Source: Clostridiales bacterium (GTDB taxonomy: Bacteria > Bacillota > Clostridia > Lachnospirales > WRAX01). Taken from it: a stretch of DNA of 6,925 nucleotides. The notes beneath the pieces are model-generated. The model was given only the letters and a program-made list of their open reading frames with translations. It was not told the origin of the DNA and ran no database searches. Positions 1 to 6,706 of this stretch are shown piece after piece. Location of the stretch: contig JAISHX010000121.1 of assembly GCA_031262335.1 (NCBI GenBank), positions 1 to 6,925 of the forward strand, read 5' to 3'. The position numbers were made by a program, and so were the translations under genes. Each line of letters opens with the position of its first letter. Position 1 is the first letter of the stretch.

Positions 1-181
1 ATATGGCATGTTTATAAATCATTTGTTGCTTACCTTCAGATTCAAGAATTACAACATAAGCATCAAAGGCGCGTATATGACCTTTGATTTGGAAACCGTT
101 TGTAAGGAAAATTGTAATAGTTATATTATCTTTACGCGCTTCGTTAAGTAATTCGTTTTGATAATTTACCGCTGTTTTCAT
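1..181 (-). CDS. hfq: RNA chaperone Hfq (3' end missing, cut by window edge)
   Basis: Sixty residues are visible, starting at the ATG at 181-179; the last few residues lie outside the window. Hfq is a ring-forming Sm-like protein that binds small RNAs and mRNAs in the cytoplasm. Seen directly: an N-terminal helix with Q8, R16 and K17; the Sm1 strand region (about residues 21-46, with NGFQIKGHIRAFDAYVV); and Sm2 ending in KQQMIYKHAI (51-60), which includes the diagnostic YKHA at 56-59. The numbering aligns without gaps to my memory of E. coli Hfq, so Q8, F39, D40 and the aromatic at 42 (Tyr here, Phe in E. coli) fall in the proximal RNA pocket. The rim reads RKDN (16-19), closer to the Gram-positive RKEN type than to the arginine-rich enterobacterial rim. 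The start overlaps the miaA stop as ATGA, which suggests translational coupling. The family call is very secure. Confidence 0.96.
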   Translation of the reverse strand, partial: MKTAVNYQNELLNEARKDNITITIFLTNGFQIKGHIRAFDAYVVILESEGKQQMIYKHAI

Positions 182-1107
182 TTTGAAATCTCCTTCCCCA
201 ATTCTGTTAATATATTGCTCTTACTTCTTATGCCAACGTCAACACAAGTTTGTCCGGGGACTGCGTAAGAGCCGAGAAACCATGTGAGCTGGCGTTTTGC
301 GAAATGACGGGTATTTTTTTTCAAAAGCTCCGCAGATTCCGTCAAAGTTATTTCACCGCGTACATACGGCACAACTTCTTTGTAGCCTAAGCCGCGCATA
401 GAATTTAAACTCATATTATAACCCATTTTAAGCAAACAGTCAACTTCTTCCGCAAAACATTTTTCAAACATTTTATCGACTCTAATGTTAATTCTCTGAT
501 AAAGAGATTTTCGTTCGGAAAAAAAAACAAAACACCGTGCGTCATATGCAGACGAACGTGATTTTTCACGTTCATTGTATACAGAAAACTTTTCGCCGGT
601 TTTATGTATGTACTCAAGAGCGCGAACAACACGTTTAATATTGTTTGGATGAACAATTTTCGCATACTCAGGGTCTGACAAGACAAGTTTTTCATACAAT
701 TTGTTTACTCCGTGTGTTGCGGCAAATTCCTCAAACTGACGGCGGACGGAAATGTCCTCGTTGTCGGAAAATTCCGTTCCTTTCAGCAACGCGTTTATAT
801 AAAATCCCGTGCCGCCGACGACAAACGGAATTTTTCCCCTCGAAGAAATTTCTTTTATTTTATCATGTGCAAGACGGCAAAACAAAGCTACCGAATAATT
901 ATCGTCGGGGAAAAGCTCATCAATCAAATAATGCGGAATACCTTTCATTTCTTCCTTTGTTGGTTTTGCGGTGCCAATATCCATGTATTTATAAATCTGC
1001 ATACTGTCGGCAGAAATTATTTCTCCGTTTAATTGAGCGGCAAGTTCAATGGATATATCCGTCTTGCCGCAAGCCGTTGCGCCTGATATAACAACAATTT
1101 TTTGCAT
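178..1107 (-). CDS. miaA: tRNA dimethylallyltransferase MiaA
   Basis: The 309-residue protein has the usual length for the family. MiaA transfers a dimethylallyl group from DMAPP to N6 of A37 in tRNAs that read UNN codons, giving i6A37, often later converted to ms2i6A37. Seen directly: a P-loop GATACGKT at residues 9-16; ADSMQIYK at 33-40, whose Asp is the family's catalytic candidate, followed by IGTAKP (44-49); GIPHYLID at 56-63; VGGTGFY at 97-103; HPNNIKRVVRALE at 153-165; and the C-terminal TRHFAKRQLTWF at 266-277. The start is supported by GGAGG (1113-1117) 5 nt before the ATG. It lies 54 bp downstream of mutL, and its TGA overlaps the hfq ATG. No truncation or missing motif is seen. The order mutL-miaA-hfq is widely conserved, which strengthens the call. 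Confidence 0.97.
   Translation of the reverse strand: MQKIVVISGATACGKTDISIELAAQLNGEIISADSMQIYKYMDIGTAKPTKEEMKGIPHYLIDELFPDDNYSVALFCRLAHDKIKEISSRGKIPFVVGGTGFYINALLKGTEFSDNEDISVRRQFEEFAATHGVNKLYEKLVLSDPEYAKIVHPNNIKRVVRALEYIHKTGEKFSVYNEREKSRSSAYDARCFVFFSERKSLYQRINIRVDKMFEKCFAEEVDCLLKMGYNMSLNSMRGLGYKEVVPYVRGEITLTESAELLKKNTRHFAKRQLTWFLGSYAVPGQTCVDVGIRSKSNILTELGKEISK
190..195 (-). promoter_or_regulatory. hfq ribosome binding site inside the miaA 3' end
   Basis: On the minus strand AAGGAG (within GGGGAAGGAGA) lies 8 nt before the hfq ATG. It sits in the last codons of miaA, so it supports the ATG at 181 as the hfq start and independent ribosome loading besides any coupling. Confidence 0.8.
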
Positions 1108-1131
1108 AAATACCTCCCTCCCGCACGCCGC

Positions 1132-1147
1132 GTCTGCAAATACAGAC
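1132..1147. repeat. Small hairpin in the mutL-miaA gap
   Basis: GTCTG (1132-1136) and CAGAC (1143-1147) form a 5-bp inverted repeat around the 6-nt loop CAAATA. It is the only obvious structure in the 54-bp gap and lies about 13 nt upstream of the miaA ribosome binding site. There is no T-run on the minus strand, so it is not a convincing terminator. It could affect mRNA stability or miaA translation; this is inference. Confidence 0.4.
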
Positions 1148-1161
1148 AGGAAGTGCTATAT

Positions 1162-2985
1162 TTATTTGCGCTTAAACATTTTTTCAAATTCGTACTTTTC
1201 AATTTCAACGATAGTCGGTCTGCCATGAGGACACGAAAACGGATTTTTCATTTCAAGGAGCCGGCTAATCATTACACGCACTTCAACTTCACCGATTGCA
1301 TCGCCGGAACGCACAGCGGCTTTGCAAGCTGTCATTGCAATTTTGTCAAACAGATAGTCATTTGGTTGTCCGTTTGAACATAAAATCTCAATAATTTCGT
1401 TGAACGAGCTGAAATCAGAAATATTTTTGAAAATATACGGAGCTGCGGTAATTGCAAATCCCTCATCGCCAAAAGATTCGAGTTCAAATCCGATACGCTC
1501 AAACACGGTAATATTTTCACTTACTATTACTCTGTCCGAAGCGGAAAGAGGAATTACAACGGGTACAAGCAATTTTTGTCGGGGAACACTTTCAGAACAT
1601 ATTTTTTCGGAAAATTTTTCAAATAAAATGCGTTCATGGGCGGCGTGCTGGTCAATAAGATAAACAGAGTTATTTTGTTCAATTAACCAATAATCAGAAA
1701 AAACACGCCCTATAATTTTATAATTGTAAAAAAGGGGACGTATAGTTTCGGCGGGTTTTTCAAAGCCGTTATTGTTATGAGGCTCTGCGACACATAGTGT
1801 CTGCTTTTCGGTTTTTTCACGAAAAAGCGGAACAGCGGCAATTTCTTTAGGCAAATATTTTGTTTCTTTAGGCGGCATATAGTCAATAATAGGGGCGTCG
1901 TTTGTCGGAACGGCTTGATAAGGCTTTGAGTTTAAAATATGTCGTTTTTCGGGGACTTGCGGTATTACTTTTTCCGAAACAGGATATTTCGGAACAGAAA
2001 TATCGGCGGAAAGAGCTTTCAACGCACACTCTTTCATCAGAGAAAATATTGTCTGCTCGTCTGAAAAGCGGATTTCTGTTTTTGCGGGGTGAACGTTTAC
2101 GTCAATAAGCTGAGGATTTATTTTTATATGAATTGCAAAAACAGGGAAACGACCTGTCATAAGCCTTCCACGATAAGCCTCGTCAATTGCCGATTGAAGC
2201 AAAGGGCTTTTTATTGCCCTTCCGTTTATAAAAAAATTACAATACTGCCTGTTTGCGCGTGAAAATTCCGGACGCGACAAAAAACCGTCAATACTTATAC
2301 CGACAGTTTTACCGCATATTTTCAAAAGTTTTTCTGCCGCTTCTTTGCCGTAAACTTCAAAGATTGCATCTTTTAAGCCTTTACCTGTTGTTTGCATAGA
2401 CACTTGCGAATTATTTATATATTTAAAAGATATATGCGGGCAAGAAAGCGCAAGTTTAGAAACGCAGTCGCCAACGCTTGCCGCTTCTGCCGCAGTTGAT
2501 TTAAGAAATTTACGTCTTGCGGGAATATTAAAAAATAAATTTTTTACGGAGAATGTTGTGCCAACGGGACGAGCCGCTTCTGCTCTTGAAAAAATTTCAC
2601 CGCCATGAATTTCAATTTTTGCGCCGATTTCTTCGTTAGCGGAACGACTGACGACTTCGGTTTGAGAAACTCCGGCAATACTTGCAAGAGCTTCTCCGCG
2701 GAAACCAAGAGTCAAAACATTTTCCAGTGTTTCGACAGAAGAAATTTTGCTTGTTGCATGGCGCAAAAAAGCCAACTCAAGCTGTGAGGATTCAATTCCG
2801 CAGCCGTCGTCCGTCACACGGATAAGAGATAATCCTCCTTCGCGAATTTCAACCGTGATATGCGAGGCTTGCGCGTCTATCGAATTTTCAACCAATTCTT
2901 TTACAACAGAAGCAGGACGTTCTACAACTTCGCCTGCGGCAATTTTGTTTATTAAAGCTGAATCAAGTTTCTGTATTTGGGGCAT
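1162..2985 (-). CDS. mutL: DNA mismatch repair protein MutL, endonuclease type
   Basis: The 607-residue protein is of normal length. MutL links mismatch recognition by MutS to strand incision and removal. The N-terminal GHKL ATPase shows AAGEVVERP (16-24), E30 and N34 in KELVENSIDA, DDGCGI (59-64), HATSKI (76-81) and GFRGEAL (94-100). The transducer domain shows NIPARRKFLKS (153-163), NGRAIKSP (254-261) and VNVHPAKTEIRF (296-307). A variable, Pro/Lys/Glu-rich linker covers about 328-415. The C-terminal domain carries DQHAAHERILFE (445-456), an exact match to the DQHA-x2-E-x4-E nuclease motif, plus ACKAAVRSGD (553-562) and CPHGRPT (585-591), which complete the metal site in this family. QKLLVP (470-475) resembles the beta-clamp binding motif of B. 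subtilis MutL. AAGGAA lies 5 nt before the ATG. No mutS is present in the window, and the upstream neighbour (30 bp away) is the response regulator. Confidence 0.97.
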   Translation of the reverse strand: MPQIQKLDSALINKIAAGEVVERPASVVKELVENSIDAQASHITVEIREGGLSLIRVTDDGCGIESSQLELAFLRHATSKISSVETLENVLTLGFRGEALASIAGVSQTEVVSRSANEEIGAKIEIHGGEIFSRAEAARPVGTTFSVKNLFFNIPARRKFLKSTAAEAASVGDCVSKLALSCPHISFKYINNSQVSMQTTGKGLKDAIFEVYGKEAAEKLLKICGKTVGISIDGFLSRPEFSRANRQYCNFFINGRAIKSPLLQSAIDEAYRGRLMTGRFPVFAIHIKINPQLIDVNVHPAKTEIRFSDEQTIFSLMKECALKALSADISVPKYPVSEKVIPQVPEKRHILNSKPYQAVPTNDAPIIDYMPPKETKYLPKEIAAVPLFREKTEKQTLCVAEPHNNNGFEKPAETIRPLFYNYKIIGRVFSDYWLIEQNNSVYLIDQHAAHERILFEKFSEKICSESVPRQKLLVPVVIPLSASDRVIVSENITVFERIGFELESFGDEGFAITAAPYIFKNISDFSSFNEIIEILCSNGQPNDYLFDKIAMTACKAAVRSGDAIGEVEVRVMISRLLEMKNPFSCPHGRPTIVEIEKYEFEKMFKRK

Positions 2986-3015
2986 AAAAATTCCTTCTTA
3001 ATTGTCATCTCGTTA

Positions 3016-4635
3016 TTATTGATACCGCGCTCTTGCTTCGGCGCGGTATTCGTGCGTAAAAAGCCCTTCTTTTTGTTTAAAAATAGAGCGGAAATACTTA
3101 ACATCTTGATAACCGACAGCAAAAGCCGTGCGTTCGTCATCAAGGTTAAGCTCTCGCATCAGGCGTTTTGCTTCTTTCATTCTTACTGAAATTATATAAT
3201 CATATGCACTCATATTTTCAAATTCATTAAAAATCGCACTTAAAAAATCAGGAGTTGTTTTTATTTTTCTTGCCACATCGGCAAGTTTGATGTTTTCCGC
3301 AAAATTAAGCCGGATATAATTTTTTGCCTCTTCTAACAAAGAAATTTTCCTCGTTGAACGTAACTCGTTTACCTTTGCACAATAATTTTTCAATGTTTCC
3401 GTAAGGTATTGCTGCATATGGTCAAGCGTTTCAATTTCATACAATGCCTTTGTCGGGAAAAACTGCATAAAATTGAATTTGTCAGGCACGGGGAGATGTT
3501 GTTCGGCTGTAAGACGGTTTATTGCAACTACGATGTAAAGCGTAATTTTACCGGCAAGCTTTTCCGGAAGCATTTCAATTTCTTCAAGGGATTTAATAAG
3601 CCGCGCAAGTTGCGTCACGCATGTTGCGTATTCGCCTGCGACAGCAGAATAAATAAGAGATTTTTCTCTTTCGGCAGGATAACGATATGTGACATTGTTG
3701 TTTGGTTCTACATACTGAAGGAAAATTACAGAATTATACCCAACAAAATGACGGTACCTGAGAGCCGCTTCCGCCTCACGCAACGAAATTACAATGTCGG
3801 CAGCTTTTTTATAAGTACGTCCCGCTCCTATTGTTACCGTAAACGGCTGACGTGCCGAAATATCATTTTTTAATTCTTCGCAAAAATTAGCGGATTCGGC
3901 TGTCGGAACGTCGCCGCCAATAACTATTATAAGCATATTAAACCGATATATCATTGCAAATCCGCCGCCGGAAAGCCTTTTAATGCGTTCTTCTGTCAGA
4001 CGCAACATTTGGTAAATAAGCAGGTGTTTTTCTGCGTCGTCCTCCAAAAGGAGCATAACTTGTTTGTAATGGTCAATACGCATAACAAAAACACGGTATC
4101 CTTCTTTAATGTTGATACCGAAATATTTAAGGCTTGCAGAAATTTCATATTCGTCGTCAAGATGACCATGCAGTAGGTTAATCAGAAATCTGTCTTGAAA
4201 CAGCTCCATTCGTTGTCTGTAATTATCCAGCAGTTCCTGTTTTTCCTGTACTGCACGTTCGACATCTTCAAGCACTTTTTCCGCCTTGCGTATACAGCGG
4301 TCAAATTCGGGCGGTTTTACAGGGCGGAACATATAATCAATGACGCCGTATTCCATAACCTTTTCAATGTATTCAATGTCGTTATATGTACCATACACGA
4401 TAAACTTGATGTTTGGATTAAGCTCGTAAGTTTCGCGAATAAGGCTGTGTCCGGCGGCACCGAAAAATCTTATGTCAGCCAAAATAATATCCGGTTTTGA
4501 AGAATCCGTTTCAGGCTTGAAAGCGTTAACATCTGTTATTGAAGATACTACTTTCATATGAGGGAAAGAATGTCTCAAATACAGCCTAAAATTTTTAATA
4601 GTATCAATGTCTGTGTCGGCAATCATTATTTTCAT
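3016..4635 (-). CDS. YesN-type response regulator: receiver domain plus AraC-family DNA-binding domain
   Basis: The 539-residue protein is probably a cytoplasmic transcription regulator. Seen: an N-terminal receiver-like domain (1-122) with putative phosphoacceptor D54 in LADIRF; a charged, probably coiled-coil stretch (about 112-147); a middle region (about 150-306) ending in FTVTIGAGRTYKKAADIV and AEAAL, typical of the GGDEF-like domain of YesN/CdaR regulators; and a C-terminal AraC helix-turn-helix pair (about 431-531) with LADVARKIKTTPDFLSAIF and AFAVGYQDVKYFRSIFK. The receiver is divergent. The acidic pair reads D7-T8-D9, the usual switch Ser/Thr aligns with G82 (T83 is next), and the usual Lys before the conserved Pro is R104. 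Phosphorylation may therefore be altered or absent. GGAGG lies 7 nt before the ATG. It starts 40 bp after trmL and ends 30 bp before mutL. No partner histidine kinase is in the window and the target genes are unknown. YesN relatives often control carbohydrate uptake, but nothing here shows that. Confidence 0.9.
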   Translation of the reverse strand: MKIMIADTDIDTIKNFRLYLRHSFPHMKVVSSITDVNAFKPETDSSKPDIILADIRFFGAAGHSLIRETYELNPNIKFIVYGTYNDIEYIEKVMEYGVIDYMFRPVKPPEFDRCIRKAEKVLEDVERAVQEKQELLDNYRQRMELFQDRFLINLLHGHLDDEYEISASLKYFGINIKEGYRVFVMRIDHYKQVMLLLEDDAEKHLLIYQMLRLTEERIKRLSGGGFAMIYRFNMLIIVIGGDVPTAESANFCEELKNDISARQPFTVTIGAGRTYKKAADIVISLREAEAALRYRHFVGYNSVIFLQYVEPNNNVTYRYPAEREKSLIYSAVAGEYATCVTQLARLIKSLEEIEMLPEKLAGKITLYIVVAINRLTAEQHLPVPDKFNFMQFFPTKALYEIETLDHMQQYLTETLKNYCAKVNELRSTRKISLLEEAKNYIRLNFAENIKLADVARKIKTTPDFLSAIFNEFENMSAYDYIISVRMKEAKRLMRELNLDDERTAFAVGYQDVKYFRSIFKQKEGLFTHEYRAEARARYQ

Positions 4636-4675
4636 AAAAAATCCTCCATATTGTCCTTATATAATATCGGCGCAA

Positions 4676-5161
4676 TCACCACTGCCCTTTATGCAATTCG
4701 CCTTTTTCTTTTAAACCGACAAAGCTGTTTTGCCTTAAAGCCTCAAACAGTATTATTCCTGCGGAAACAGAAAGATTTAGTGAACGAGTGTTTTCAAGCA
4801 TAGGGATTCTTATACAACGGTCTTTGTTTTTAACAAGCAGTTCTTCCGGAAGTCCTGCACTTTCCTTACCGAAAATTATATAACTGTCGGTATTATATTT
4901 TACGTCAGAGTAATTGTGCAGTGCTTTTGTTGTCGCAAAAAACATTTCACCTGAGTTTTTGCTGATAAAATGTTCAAAATTATCATAATACCGAACATCC
5001 AAGTCTGCCCAGTAATCCAGACCTGTTCTTCTTATTGCTTTTTCTGTTACAAGAAAACCAAGCGGCTTAATCAAGTGAAGTACGCTGCCCGTTGCAACGC
5101 ATGTTCTGCCGATTGCGCCTGTGTTATGGGGAATTTCAGGTTCAAGCAATACAATATTCAT
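4676..5161 (-). CDS. trmL: tRNA (cytidine/uridine-34 2'-O)-methyltransferase TrmL (YibK family, SPOUT fold)
   Basis: This 161-residue protein is close to the length of E. coli TrmL. The enzyme uses S-adenosylmethionine to methylate the 2'-O of the wobble nucleotide, in E. coli on two tRNA-Leu isoacceptors. Seen: the N-terminal motif MNIVLLEPEIPHNTGAIGRT (1-20) with N13 and R19; LHLIKPLGF (28-36); LDYW (48-51); the knot motif IIFGKESAGLPEELL (95-109); and IRIPM (117-121) followed by RSLNLSVSAGIILFEALRQ (126-144), which closes the cofactor-binding trefoil knot. The motif usually continues LNLSN; here the Asn aligns with V132, a modest deviation. The frame is open up to an ATG at 5284, but the first conserved motif begins exactly at the ATG at 5161 and a ribosome binding site precedes it, so I chose that start. 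It is the first gene of the minus-strand cluster. Confidence 0.95.
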   Translation of the reverse strand: MNIVLLEPEIPHNTGAIGRTCVATGSVLHLIKPLGFLVTEKAIRRTGLDYWADLDVRYYDNFEHFISKNSGEMFFATTKALHNYSDVKYNTDSYIIFGKESAGLPEELLVKNKDRCIRIPMLENTRSLNLSVSAGIILFEALRQNSFVGLKEKGELHKGQW

Positions 5162-5317
5162 ACAGACAATCCTTTCAAATTGAAACAATTGGATATAAAA
5201 AAAAGCATATTTCGACAACAAAAATCTAATAATGAAACGTAAGGACAACTTCGGACTTTGTTGGAATCCGTTGGATTTAAACATAGCCTAAGAACAATTT
5301 AAGAAAGGAATGTAGTT
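5162..5317. promoter_or_regulatory. Divergent intergenic region between trmL and the carboxypeptidase gene
   Basis: These 156 bp separate two divergent start codons and should hold both promoters. I see no strong consensus pair. A weak minus-strand candidate is TTGTTG (5221-5216) and TATATC (5197-5192) with an 18-bp spacer. A weak plus-strand candidate is TTGGAA (5261-5266) and TAGCCT (5284-5289) with a 17-bp spacer. Small symmetries are present: AATTG-AAA-CAATT (5178-5190), AATCC-GTT-GGATT (5265-5277), and GTTGGA repeated 10 bp apart (5260 and 5270). These could be operators but are short enough to arise by chance. AAAGGA (5304-5309) lies 8 nt before the plus-strand ATG. Confidence 0.5.
5170..5175 (-). 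promoter_or_regulatory. trmL ribosome binding site deciding the start
   Basis: AAAGGA on the minus strand lies 8 nt before the ATG at 5161. It supports this start against the in-frame ATG 41 codons upstream, whose extra residues match no TrmL feature. Confidence 0.7.
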
Positions 5318-6505
5318 ATGGTAAGATTAAATAAAAATATACTCCCCGTTGCTGTTGTTTTTGTGTTTCTGTTGATTTCGTTCGTTTGTACGCAAACGTC
5401 TTTTTCAATGGAAACAGAAGCAGAAGGCGGAGTTCTGAATGTAGACGCAAAGTCGTCGATACTTATTGAGGCATCAAGCGGCAAAGTGCTGTACGAAAAC
5501 AATGCCGACGAACGTCTTGCACCGGCAAGTGTTACAAAAACAATGACAATTCTTTTGATTTATGAAGCTGTTGCTTCCGGAAAAATAAGCTGGGACGACG
5601 TTGTTACAGTAAGTGAACACGCGGCAAGTATGGGAGGCTCACAGGTTTTTTTGGAGCCGAACGAACAGCAGCCTGTGCGAGAACTTGTTAAGTCAATAGT
5701 AATAGCGTCGGCAAATGACGCCGCTGTTGCAATGGCGGAGTTTGTGGCAGGCAGTGAAGAATCTTTTGTTGCCCTAATGAACGAGCGTGCCAAAACTCTT
5801 GGTTGCGAAAACACACACTTTAAAAATGCCTGCGGTCTTGATGAGGACGGGCATTATACTTCGGCACGCGATATGGCAAAAATAGCGAAGGAAATAATCA
5901 ACAAACATTCGTCAATATTTGAATTTACAAAAACATGGCAAGATTCAATTACGCATAAAACACGCCGCGGCGAAGAGGAATTTGGTTTGACAAATACAAA
6001 TAAGCTTATTCGCTGGTATAATGGCGCAACCGGCTTGAAAACAGGCAGCACAGGCAGAGCTTTATACTGCCTTGTCGGTACGGCTGAAAAAAACGATTTA
6101 AGCCTTGTTTCTGTTGTACTTGCCGCGCCGACACCTAATATCCGCTTTCAGGAAGTAATGAAAATGCTTGACTATGGTTACGCAAATTTTAAGACTGCAC
6201 AAGGTATGTCTGCCGGAACTGAGGCAGGAGAAGCTGTTGTTACAAAAGGTGCGGAAGAAGCCGTAAAAGCAAGTGTCAAAAGCAATGTTTGTGTTGTTGT
6301 TCCGAAAGCAAGTTCCGGAGAGCTTGAAACAGTAATAAATATGGATTCGGTTGAGGCTCCTGTTTCCGCCGGAGATAAAGTCGGCGAAGTAATTTATTCT
6401 TACGACGGAAAAGAAATCGGAAGAAGTGACTTAGTTGCGGCAGAGGATGTTGAAAAAGCCGGTTTTGTTGATGTTGCCAAAAGGCTTATTAAAATTTGGA
6501 GATAA
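5318..6505 (+). CDS. Secreted D-alanyl-D-alanine carboxypeptidase (PBP5/DacF type, peptidase family S11)
   Basis: The 395-residue protein probably removes the terminal D-Ala from peptidoglycan stem peptides outside the cytoplasmic membrane, which limits cross-linking. Seen: a signal peptide (positive MVRLNK, hydrophobic core about 8-23, likely cleavage after S30 in TSFS); the active-site SxxK as S71-V-T-K74; the second motif SAN (131-133); and KTG (241-243) in GATGLKTGSTG. All three penicillin-binding motifs are intact. A C-terminal PBP5-type beta domain follows (about 291-380). The chain ends in an amphipathic segment, AGFVDVAKRLIKIWR (381-395), that resembles the membrane-anchoring helix of low-molecular-weight PBPs. 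C24 is not in a lipobox. The start is supported by AAAGGA 8 nt upstream and by the signal peptide. It is transcribed alone, away from trmL. Clostridial members are often named dacF, but the sequence cannot decide between dacA, dacB and dacF paralogues. Confidence 0.95.
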   Translation: MVRLNKNILPVAVVFVFLLISFVCTQTSFSMETEAEGGVLNVDAKSSILIEASSGKVLYENNADERLAPASVTKTMTILLIYEAVASGKISWDDVVTVSEHAASMGGSQVFLEPNEQQPVRELVKSIVIASANDAAVAMAEFVAGSEESFVALMNERAKTLGCENTHFKNACGLDEDGHYTSARDMAKIAKEIINKHSSIFEFTKTWQDSITHKTRRGEEEFGLTNTNKLIRWYNGATGLKTGSTGRALYCLVGTAEKNDLSLVSVVLAAPTPNIRFQEVMKMLDYGYANFKTAQGMSAGTEAGEAVVTKGAEEAVKASVKSNVCVVVPKASSGELETVINMDSVEAPVSAGDKVGEVIYSYDGKEIGRSDLVAAEDVEKAGFVDVAKRLIKIWR

Positions 6506-6521
6506 ATTATAAAGGGCAGGT

Positions 6522-6539
6522 AAGCGACTGCGCTTTTTT
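6522..6539 (+). terminator. Possible intrinsic terminator after the carboxypeptidase gene
   Basis: AAGCG and CGCTT form a 5-bp stem around ACTG, directly followed by more T (six in a row, two of them in the stem). It begins 17 nt after the stop codon. The stem is short, so termination may be weak or shared with the longer stem at 6641-6694. Confidence 0.45.
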
Positions 6540-6601
6540 CGCAAAAAGATTAAAAGAAAATAGATAAGACCTTGGGGGCTTTCAAGCGCCGCGCTCAAAT
6601 C

Positions 6602-6619
6602 GTGTGCCTTTGGGCACAC
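6602..6619. repeat. GC-rich hairpin in the convergent intergenic region
   Basis: GTGTGCC (6602-6608) and GGCACAC (6613-6619) are perfect 7-bp arms around the loop TTTG. No T-run follows on either strand, so a terminator role is unlikely. It is part of the inverted-repeat cluster at about 6585-6757. Just upstream, AGCG-CCG-CGCT (6585-6595) is another small stem. Confidence 0.6.
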
Positions 6620-6640
6620 TTCGCCCCTTTGGAATCCCTT

Positions 6641-6694
6641 CATTTGCAGACGGAATGTAGCTGTAAATTTACAGACAAATTCCGTCTGCAAATG
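6641..6694. repeat. 54-bp imperfect palindrome with perfect 16-bp arms
   Basis: The outer arms CATTTGCAGACGGAAT (6641-6656) and ATTCCGTCTGCAAATG (6679-6694) are perfect reverse complements. They share one centre with the perfect inner palindrome CTGTAAATTTACAG (6661-6674). Only the 4-nt stretches GTAG (6657-6660) and ACAA (6675-6678) break the symmetry. As plus-strand RNA it forms a long stem followed by a moderately T-rich tail (TTATCTTCTTTGTTT), so it could act as a terminator of the carboxypeptidase transcript. It could also be part of an intergenic repeat element. Neither role can be proven here. Confidence 0.85.
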
Positions 6695-6706
6695 TTATCT
6701 TCTTTG

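Noticed and set aside
3409..3873. 154-codon open frame on the plus strand inside the response regulator gene
   Set aside because: It lies antisense to a well-supported coding region and has no recognisable domain; its cysteine- and phenylalanine-rich composition is typical of a shadow frame.
4636..4675. Internal promoter for the response regulator between trmL and its start
   Set aside because: TATTATATAAGG on the minus strand looks like a -10 region, but no TTGACA-like hexamer is found at a suitable distance. It remains possible but unsupported.
5162..5284. N-terminal extension of trmL by 41 codons to an upstream in-frame ATG
   Set aside because: The conserved TrmL start motif begins at the ATG at 5161 with AAAGGA 8 nt upstream; the extension is AT-rich, matches no family feature and would fill most of the divergent promoter region.
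5318..5407. Lipoprotein signal with C24 as the lipidated cysteine
   Set aside because: Residues before C24 (SFV) do not fit a lipobox; cleavage after S30 by signal peptidase I fits better.
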